Origin: Hirundichthys speculiger
Lineage: Eukaryota > Chordata > Actinopteri > Beloniformes > Exocoetidae
DNA: 64,000 nucleotides
NCBI GenBank assembly: GCA_018398805.1
Contig: JAGFBZ010000938.1
Location: 741,501-805,500, forward strand
Direction of reading: 5' to 3'
The notes under the pieces are model-generated. The model saw nothing but the letters and a program-made list of their open reading frames with translations, was not told the DNA's origin and made no database searches. The stretch's first letter is position 1. Every line of letters begins with the position of its first letter. This document shows, one piece after another, positions 33,546-64,000 of the stretch. Made by a program: the position numbers and the translations under genes.

Positions 33546-36500
33546 TTCTGCAACTTAAACAGCAGTGTACTTGTTAGCATCACAGCTCAGCTAGCAGGCT
33601 AGCGTGTATTCACAAACATTTATGATTTCATTGAGTGTAAAATAAACACTCTGATGTTTAATTCAACTCAGAACAGACATTGGACTCCTGCCCAAAGTAT
33701 CTATAACCGATATGTCTTTTTAATGGGATTTTGTATTTCAGGCGTGTTATAAATAAAGTTTGGTGAATGTGAAAAGGGAAAAAAAGGCTTTACCTCGATC
33801 AATTACCTGCAAATTTGAAGAAGAATTCAAAAAAGAACTTATGAAAACCTCTTAAAATAACATTAATTTACAAAACAAGTTATAACACTCTGTTTTACTC
33901 CTTTCTATTCTGCCATTACTTCTGCTTGTGGATGCGAAATGCATTCTGGGATACTTTTGCTCTCTCCACGAGATGCATCCTCGTTAACATTAGGGTGGTG
34001 CAACATCACATCTGGGGATTTTGACCGTACTTGTGTAGATGTGGACTGTAGTACGGTTCCTAACAAGCCTATTGAGGTGGGATGAACCCAGTGGTCTGAA
34101 ATCTAAAATTTACAGTGATGTGAATCCATACAACCTGGATGAGTTTGATCTTACTATACTGTTATAGTTAAGCCTGGTGGTGCAGTTACTTTTTTTTTCT
34201 TTTTAAAGCATCTGTACATAATGAAAGAAAAAAAATACCTGCTCCACATAATAGTGTTTCATTTGTAGTTTTCCTTCTTGAGTTGTTTCCCATTTTGAGC
34301 TTCTCTGAACTAAATCCAGTGATGTGATTTGTTGTCTCTCTTCTCTCAAAGGGTGTATCCACATTTTAAAACCAAGTCTGCATCCACACTCACGTTTCAG
34401 ATCTGTCCACACAACATGACTGTACTGAGGCTTGTCTGTGCTTGTCTTCCTGCGAGGGGGGGATATGTTGTGACCCAGAAAAGCCAATCAGGAAGAGATT
34501 ACAATTACAATAGAAATTCAAAGTGCTTTCGGGTCTGTCGGCCACACCAGACCAAAACCCCAGAGTTTACAGACTGAAAGATGTCCTGCAACAGATGAAG
34601 TTTTGTTTTTGACGGTTGAACCCGCAGGAATTTTGTTTGTCAGTTTGTTTGTTTTTTTGAATGAAACTGCTCTAGTATTGACGTAGTATTCATCTGTTTG
34701 AGCTACATTACTGGGTATGTTTACACGCACATCAAGTTTCCAATCCTAACCCAGTTAAGACCCATCTCTGAATAAGATGCTAACATGTAACATTTTAAAA
34801 ATTATTTTATAACTTATTATTACTTTATTTAATCTCCCTTAACTGAATCAAATCCTAATAAGAGTGAGCACTAAGCAATGTGGAGTTTCTTCCTCTCATT
34901 GTTTAAACATGGATACAGCTCAATCTCACCAAACCTCCTATCAGAACCGTCATGGTTTCTGGCAACACCCGTAACTAGAAGTAATGCAGAACAAGATGGC
35001 TGCTCTCGGATCACTACTAGTGATCTGTTTTCATGATAGGACTGTGATTAAAGATTTGGATGAGTGCAGACATCAGTGGGTGTAGAAGGCTGTGATGTGG
35101 GGATTAGTCATTAATCAGACTTTACCCTGTTATGTACATGTAAATGAGACTGGAATATCTTTACTTGCAAATGAGACTGTAAATCACATCAACGCTGTTT
35201 ACAGAATAAATCTGTAATTTGTAGCCAATCTGTTGGTGTTTCTTTTATTGGCTTTTTTTCCCCACTCATCTCCATATCATGCCATGCTTCTCCATTTATT
35301 TGTAAACACCAACAAAATTTTAAAAAATGTCATATTGTTCACAATATCTGCTTTGTTAGTTCTCCTTCTGTCATTTAGTTTAAACTCTGGTCGCAGTTAT
35401 GAGCCGTTTTGTATCTTCTTGTGAACTGCAAAGGCCAAGTCTGTCCATCAGCGTTGCATTTTCCTTGAGATGTGGATTAAGCAAAGCTGCTCTGGTTTGT
35501 TTTGTTCCTCAGTACACACTTGGAACAATAATCCTTTGGTGTTCTTCAAAATCCAAACGCAGTCCTTGCAGTCGTCATCTTGAGTGCTGCCTCATGACCA
35601 TGTGTTCTGTTAGCCGCCTCACGACAACAACCAGTTATTTGTAGAGGTGCAGACAGCCACCAAGGGAATATCTTGTTGCTCTGGGTAAAAGGATGAGAAG
35701 TCACTTAAGCATTAAGCTTCTCGGCAATGTAAGGCACTTTATGTCTTTTTGCACTGATTTTCTCTTTGGACTTTTAGTTTTATTCTTTAAACACACTGGC
35801 ACTTGTCATTTTCATGAGTGATCTGTTTATTTATTTATCCTTCCTCTTGAAAGTAAATAATTGTGTATATGGTAAATGGCTCTCTAAATGCATACAACCC
35901 TCATTAAATTCATTCCAGATTTTTTTTCATAATTTCTTTAATGTATCATGAAGACAGCAGTAAAACATAAATAAACCATTCATTGTTCTTTACTTTGTCA
36001 TTGCAGGACTCTAACTGATAAACGTGTCGTGGGTATCATTCGCTTGGAGATCTGACGAATTTGGAAAAAGTTCTAGAGGCCTTTGTGAGTAAAAGTTCTT
36101 TTTTAAAAATAATTTATTCATTTATGCTTAGAACTACGCTGTTTTCCTTTTACTAGTCGATTTCTTGGAGATACCACAGCTGTAAAAAAAACTAACTTTT
36201 GAATCACAAAAGCAGTTAAATATGATATGCTACCTGGGCCCTCAGTAAGTGGTCTCCTGGAGATTGTGAACTCCCTCAGCTGTTCGTTATGAAGTATAGC
36301 CCACATATACAGTTGGGTCAAACCAGTCCCACAGCGGTTTGTGATACAGTCACTGAATTTATCATATCGAGTTCACCAACAGGAATGTCCCAGTGTTCTA
36401 GTGGTACAACAGTACGGATGTCTGTATTTCAGTTGACGGTGTGGTTAAAGCCAGTACTGCTGTTCTCGTGATGCTCCTGCACAACTTTCTGACTCATGTA

Positions 36501-36984
36501 TTTCAACTGGTGGTGTAATAAATGCCAGTGCTATCGTGTTCTTCTCAATTTCAAGTTCACATTTACTTATATAGATGTTAACTATGCAGTGTTATAAAAG
36601 ACACTTTTTTTTTTTTTGCAGCTGTCCCTAAATGAAGTCTACAAAAACTCCTAGTTAAACTCTGGTAGTTTTAAATGTACTTTTTAGATAAATTTGACTT
36701 GACTTGATAAATGTTCGTTCTGGTAGCCGCAGGCAATATTACGTTGTTTGTTGCCGAGAAATGATCTTTTGCAGTTGTTGAGCCCCTTCGTCAGTCAGCA
36801 GTAGCCCAACATTGACTTTGATGCAAGGACACAGCCCCTGCCAAATAGGGGGTAATGAGGATGGAACAGAGTGGTGATCAATAGTGACACGGGAAGTATT
36901 GATACGTTTCTGTCATTTAGATTAGTCTCTCGCGTCTGCCCTGTGGTCATTTTCCGTCAGCTTTGGCCATTTTATAATTGATGC

Positions 36985-37143
36985 GGACCCTGCGATGGAC
37001 TGTGACCTGTCCAGGTTGTACCTTTCACCCGGAGAGAGCTGGGAGAGTCCCAGCAGATCCCTGTGACCCTGCAGAGGAATAAGAAGAATAAACAGAGGAA
37101 TAAACGGGCATAGATAATGGGCATAGATAATGGATGGATGGAT
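36985..37143 (-). repeat. LINE/SINE-type 3' tail, inverse copy
   Basis: ACCCTGCGATGGACTGTGAC, CCTGTCCAGG, CAGCAGATCCCTGTGACCCT and a GGATGGATGG end: the inverse of the 15155 tail. Confidence 0.65.
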
Positions 37144-37524
37144 AATTGATGAGTGTACAATCAGTGCATTCAGAGACTGACAGATGGAACTTGACTGAGA
37201 GGCTTCCAGCACACACAACGCATCTTATGATGGAGCGCTAGTGTGTCATTAGTGTGTCATATTCTCATTTAATCCAACTGCAAAGTTCAACAAAAAAGTT
37301 ATTTCTTTGTTTCTTTCTCTCTCGTTATTTCCCTCTCTGTCTGCACATCTTTCTTTCTTTCTTTCTTTCTTGGCCTTGGATGAATAATGCTTAGGTCAGG
37401 ATGGTGTATGTAAAATAGGCCAATAAAGGATCTGTTTATATCAATCAAATCAACCTCTCTCTCTCTCTTCTCTTTCTTTATATATATGGATATTTATATA
37501 TAATACATAGAGGTTTCTAAAATA

Positions 37525-37891
37525 CAGTAATGGAAAAAATGATTAGACCACCCTTGTTTTCTTCAGTTTCTTGTTCATTTTAATGCCTGGTACAACTAAA
37601 GGTACATTTGTTTGGACAAACATAACGATAACCACAAAGATTGCTCATAAGAGTTTTATTTAAGAGCTGATATCTTACCATTTTCCATGGTTTTCTTGAT
37701 TATAACCTAAATCACTTAAGTTTTTACATCAATAGCTATGGCGTTGTACTGCCAAAAACACTGCTTTTATGCATTCAGTGTTTTCTTTTCTGTCTGTTTT
37801 AGTCACATGATGACGTTTAGTGGTACCAGGTATTAAAATGAACAAGAAAATGAAGAAAAAAATGGTGGCCTAATCATTTTTTCCATGACTG
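37525..37891. mobile_element. Tc1/mariner-type MITE
   Basis: CAGTAATGGAAAAAATGATT at the left and AATCATTTTTTCCATGACTG at the right, 367 bases, with TA on both sides (37523-37524 and 37892-37893). No open frame. Confidence 0.82.
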
Positions 37892-37979
37892 TATATAATT
37901 TTTTCTTCTTAGTAATAAATCTCTTCAAGTCGCTGATTTAATTCTATCTTATTTTAGTTTTTGTTCTTTCCTCAAGGTG

Positions 37980-37983
<4 letters not shown>

Positions 37984-38018
<35 letters not shown>
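37984..38018 (+). repeat. (GAT)n microsatellite
   Basis: About eleven GAT units, 260 bases upstream of the pde4b start codon. Confidence 0.9.
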
Positions 38019-38019
<1 letters not shown>

Positions 38020-38126
38020 TAAAGAGTTCATTGTATGTGCAGACTGGAGTTGGGAAGAATAAAGTTTGACTGTGATAGCAGAAACAATTGTAAAGAAGGA
38101 GATTTGGAATCGGATACTTTAATGTT

Positions 38127-38127
<1 letters not shown>

Positions 38128-38163
<36 letters not shown>
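38128..38163 (+). repeat. Poly-C run before the pde4b exon
   Basis: Thirty-six C bases, ending 20 bases before the acceptor CATCTGCAG (38183). As a pyrimidine run it can act as part of the splice polypyrimidine tract. Its length is likely variable and hard to sequence. Confidence 0.9.
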
Positions 38164-38164
<1 letters not shown>

Positions 38165-38276
38165 TCCTGCTTCCCATCTGCAGTAGAGCCGGTGAGGCTG
38201 CCCAGAGCAGGAAAGAGCTGCTTTATAGAGAGAAGATCTGCTACAGAAAAGACGGTCTGGTTGAGCATCCCTCACA

Positions 38277-60478
<22,202 letters not shown>

Positions 60479-63429
60479 GTCAGTACTCTTATAATCAAAG
60501 TTTTATATTAATATGTGATGAAAGGAAGAAAGAAAGAGTTCAGTACCATCTTCATCAACACTAAAGTTTCTGGAAAGCGTTCTACACCGTAACACAGACG
60601 CAGTGCAAAGAAACGGCCCATGAATGCATGGAAGCAGTGGTGCAAGTTCTGCCACCTGAGTTTAGCTGGAAAGTAATGGCAAAAAAAAAAGGAAGTGTGT
60701 TCACAGTTAGTCTTCTGCTAATCTCAGTTCATGCGTGCAGTGCATTTGAAAGCCAGTGTTGTAAACTCATGACTGCATACTGCACATCTGTCAACATTTG
60801 AAGGAGGATTAAAATGCATTTAATGGCAGAATCTGTTGTATCATACAGTAGATGAAATGGACTGTGCCTTTGCAAATACATCACATATTTGCAGTAAGCT
60901 TATTTTTTCTGTATGCAATTTCTTCATTCTCCTTTACTGTAGACTTTGCAAAAAAAAAAAACAAAGTAATACCTGGTGTAATTTTGCACTTAAACATTAT
61001 ACAATGCTACCACAACTTATTATCATAGTCTTTTCATAGGTGCCAGTAGAAGCTGTAATCTTTGAGTTATGACTAAAAGAAGCTTTGTCTTGATAACTGT
61101 GGAGATGTTTCCATACTCCTGGTATTTGGACAGAAGTAAAGAGCGAGGACGAGAGCGGCAGAAATACTGAATTGTTGAAGGTTCGGATAAAAAAGATGTG
61201 CCATAGAGGAAGGACAAGTGAAAGAGGTGGAGATATTGGTTCCTGCTGCACTGGTTCTTCCAGCACCATTGACGTCAGCGTTGCCTGCACATGGGTGCTT
61301 TCCACTTCCTATCAGCACAGATGGGCTGAGAGGAGTGTCCCACCGCAGGAAAAAACACAAGACTACTGACTATCTTATTGTCCTTCCTCCTCCACACATC
61401 TCACAAACCTTGACCTTCTCCAAGTTTTCTGACAAGTAAACGTATCTCATCTGCCTCCACTGTGGCCTACTGGGGGATAGATTAAGCAAAATAGAGAGGA
61501 TTAACCCTGAAACACTTATATTTTACATTAGATTTCACTGCATGGAAAAATCCCTCATCACCTACAGTATCTATGAGCATGTAAAGAACATGTAGAGGAG
61601 GCTACAGCGTTTAACAGTTTCACAATGAAAGCTGATATAATATCCTCCTGCGAGCTGCTTTCTGTCTCGTGTTTCTCAACTCTTTGCACGGAAAAAGAGA
61701 ACAGATTTTTCCTGTTTTGCCTCTTTTGCATTTTCAGTGTGGCGGTGGTCCCAGTGGTGGAAATGAAGAAGTACCTGCTTCTTTCTGTTATGGGTTAGCG
61801 GAGATGGAGGAGCTCTGGGAAAACTGAACACCTCTATAAAAAGGGTTAGGGTTGAGATGGATACAGACTCACACCCAAAATCAAGGTCAAAAATGGCTTT
61901 AAGAGCGAGTGACTGATGGTTTGGAGTGAAGGAAATCCTATACGGGACCATTAGGAGATGCCCCAGGTTTGAACCTCGTAGTCAGATGCAGTGGAGAAGG
62001 TAACTTGTGTGAAATTATCAAGCGGAGCACGAGCGTGACTCTGGTCAGTAGATGAAAGTGCATGAGAGGCCTCAAACGAGCAACTGTGGGGGGAAACAAA
62101 AAAATCTGCTCAGCAGCAAATGCGTCACTGCGTGCTGTTTACTCTGTTAAACGTCTTACCCCTGTAATGTGAGGGGATTGCAGGGTTCCTCATATGAGTT
62201 CCCGTTTATTCTTCCCAAACCAAACTCCATCACACGCAGTCTCGTGAGCTGGCAGCCAACAAAGGCCTCACTCTTCGCGCACTGATTCAGATTATAGGCT
62301 TTGCTCTAAATTATGCCCGATAAATAGCACTTTTCTTGGGAGTGCTTGATCATGACGTCTTTACCCGTCAGAGTTTAGTGATTAATCTGTAATAGTTATC
62401 ACTTGCTTCAGCCAGGAACTGCCACAGAGCGTTGGGACTCCTGACTAAACGGTTAGTGATTTCACAGAGAAAGGAGAGCAAATGTCTAACATGAATTAAT
62501 GTTCACACAGAAATTAATGTTTAAGTCAGCGCCGGCCAAAATGAGGTCTGTGAGCCAAAGGAACGACACATGTCTCAGTTTCAGATTTCCCCAGAGAGTT
62601 TGTGTAATTATTCCACATGTTTGTCTGAGTAGTGTGCAAGTTTTTAATTAAAGTTTGATATTGGATCCATCAGTTTTAAGTTTAAATCAAAGCTGTCAGT
62701 TTACTCTAGTAACAAGAATAAACTTACTATAAATAATAGTGTGTCAACGAGTTTATTTGCCTCTGAAAACATTATTTTAATAACCTTTGACTTTTTTTTT
62801 TTTTTTTTACTTGTCATTTTCTAATATACTCAAGTGTAAAGGACCAAAATGGTTTGGAGGCTTTGGTACTTTTTTTTTCCTACCTTTAGATACGGCCAAG
62901 ACAGCTGTTTCCACTTGTTTGCTATTGCTAAGCCAAACTTCTTTTAATGGCTGATGGCTGTGAGGTTCGTTTAACTGACGTTTGTGATGATGATATCAAT
63001 CCTTTCATTTCACACGCAAAAAACAAGACAATAACTCAGTGTGGACTTGAAAGAAAAGAACCCAACCAACAGCATTCAAACAGTTGTACAATCTCGTGCT
63101 CTGACTCAATACTTGAGCAATCATTGATGATGAACACACTGAACTCATGAATTTGCCCCGCATCCACGCTACCGGTTTCATTTTGAAATGCTGTTTTGAA
63201 ACGAAACCGGTCCGTTTCCTCACTACCGATCCATCCTCGTGTCAGAAAAGATCTTCGTCCGCCATGAATCCATATCACATGACCACCCATGCTCACTAGC
63301 AAGGCTGCTACTAACAAATATTTGGGTAGTTGGCAAATCTGACTTGTTGACTAGCCAACAAATATTTTTGTCATACCCTCATGGACCAACCTCGCCATGA
63401 TGCTGTCGTAAAATGACAGCCGTTTCCAC
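60479..63429 (+). other. pde4b intron, no gene recognised
   Basis: AT-rich, with a T run near 62794-62810. The expected next PDE4 exon, about 113 nt encoding text like YQKLA.ETLEELDWCLDQL, was looked for and not seen. Confidence 0.5.
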
Positions 63430-64000
63430 TAGGGATGCACATGGTTAACTGTTTAACCGTTAACTGATAACAGTAACTCTAACTGATTAATACTAACGGT
63501 CAATTTGGTTTTTAAGCTACGTAATTCAATGAACTCATGAGGGCATATCGACAGGTGCAACAGGCCTCTGATTGGTCAATTCTACATCCGTGTAGAAAAC
63601 AGCGCATCATCGAAAAAAATGAGGAAGTACCCACATCTGTACGATTCTGGTTCTCCACGCTACAAAGACAGCACATATTCTAGTAATTCATGGAGGGAGA
63701 TAGCGATGAATGTGGGTCTGGATACGGCCGAGACGGTGAGGAAGTAGAAAAACACAAGAGATAAGTTTAGTAAGTTTAGCTAGTTCGTGATTGTCGCTTT
63801 TGCGTTGTGCCGTGGAATAACATAGCGGAAACCGCGCTAGTATAAATCAAAAGTGACGGCGGCATCTCTGCGACAAGCTGGCGGCGACACATTACCGCGA
63901 GAGTATACACGGGGAAGTGTCCGAATGCGTCCACGACAACGCGCGCAACATCGCGGCAGCCAACCCTCCCGGACTTATCGGTTAACGGTTATTAATCGTT
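63430..64000. mobile_element. hAT-type element, right end cut by window edge
   Basis: Starts TAGGGATGCACATGGTTAAC. The window ends in CGGTTAACGGTTATTAATCG, the inverse of the left-end theme, so the end is probably only a few dozen bases away. 63856-63912 matches 5375-5431 of element B. Confidence 0.7.

Larger units (their letters stand above)
12513..38183 (+). other. Inferred first intron of pde4b
   Basis: If the block ending at 12512 is spliced to the acceptor at 38183, this 25.7 kb is intron. It holds no recognised exon of any gene on either strand and is packed with transposons, listed separately. The stretches without named repeats (about 12690-13200, 13325-14720, 26560-27825, 30110-31420, 33550-36980) showed nothing coding. 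Confidence 0.35.

Overview
The window is vertebrate nuclear DNA, almost certainly from a teleost fish. Its genes are split by GT-AG introns, only short exons are coding, and the rest is AT-rich DNA full of hAT and Tc1/mariner elements, LINE tails and microsatellites of the kind typical of fish. The species cannot be named from this sequence.

Three genes are supported, all on the + strand. (1) Positions 1-1283 hold the last four coding exons of phosphoglucomutase 1 (pgm1); the gene continues off the left edge. Its penultimate exon is out of frame at a G-rich tract. (2) Positions 3449-9041 hold a complete four-exon leprot gene (endospanin-1, 131 residues). (3) Positions 38277-60478 hold the first six coding exons of a PDE4B-type cAMP phosphodiesterase in its long, UCR1-containing form. 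They cover the start codon, the PKA-site motif RRES and most of UCR1; UCR2 and the catalytic domain lie beyond the right edge. A CpG-rich block at about 12.03-12.69 kb ends in a good splice donor. I infer, with moderate to low confidence, that it is the promoter and non-coding first exon of pde4b, which would make a 25.7 kb first intron. The order leprot then PDE4B resembles the human 1p31 neighbourhood, but no leptin-receptor exon was recognised between them.

The space between genes is mostly transposon graveyard. At least ten hAT-type elements can be delimited by terminal inverted repeats, several with exact 8-bp target duplications (4.6-6.4, 15.3-15.9, 28.9-29.8 and 32.7-33.5 kb) and others with near-exact ones (17.8-18.9, 20.9-22.0, 25.4-25.7 kb). 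One carries a decayed BED-zinc-finger transposase (17.8-18.9 kb). Two Tc1-like elements (19.7-20.9 and about 50.6-51.5 kb) carry broken transposase genes, and a third fragment lies at 40.4 kb. Insertions are nested in several places: hAT in hAT at 4.6 kb, a foldback element in a hAT at 18.6 kb, a MITE and a hAT in a LINE tail at 28.6-29.8 kb, and a hAT in a LINE at 32.7 kb.

The genes do not form a pathway-style operon. pgm1 is glycogen and glucose-phosphate metabolism, leprot is endosomal and Golgi trafficking of receptors, and pde4b is cAMP breakdown; their proximity is a matter of synteny. I found no RNA genes, CRISPR arrays or viral genes, and no sign of a novel multi-gene system. The most useful observations are the pgm1 frameshift, the GC-rich minisatellite in the putative pde4b first exon, the telomere-like minisatellite, the nested transposons and an unusual number of perfect short hairpins.
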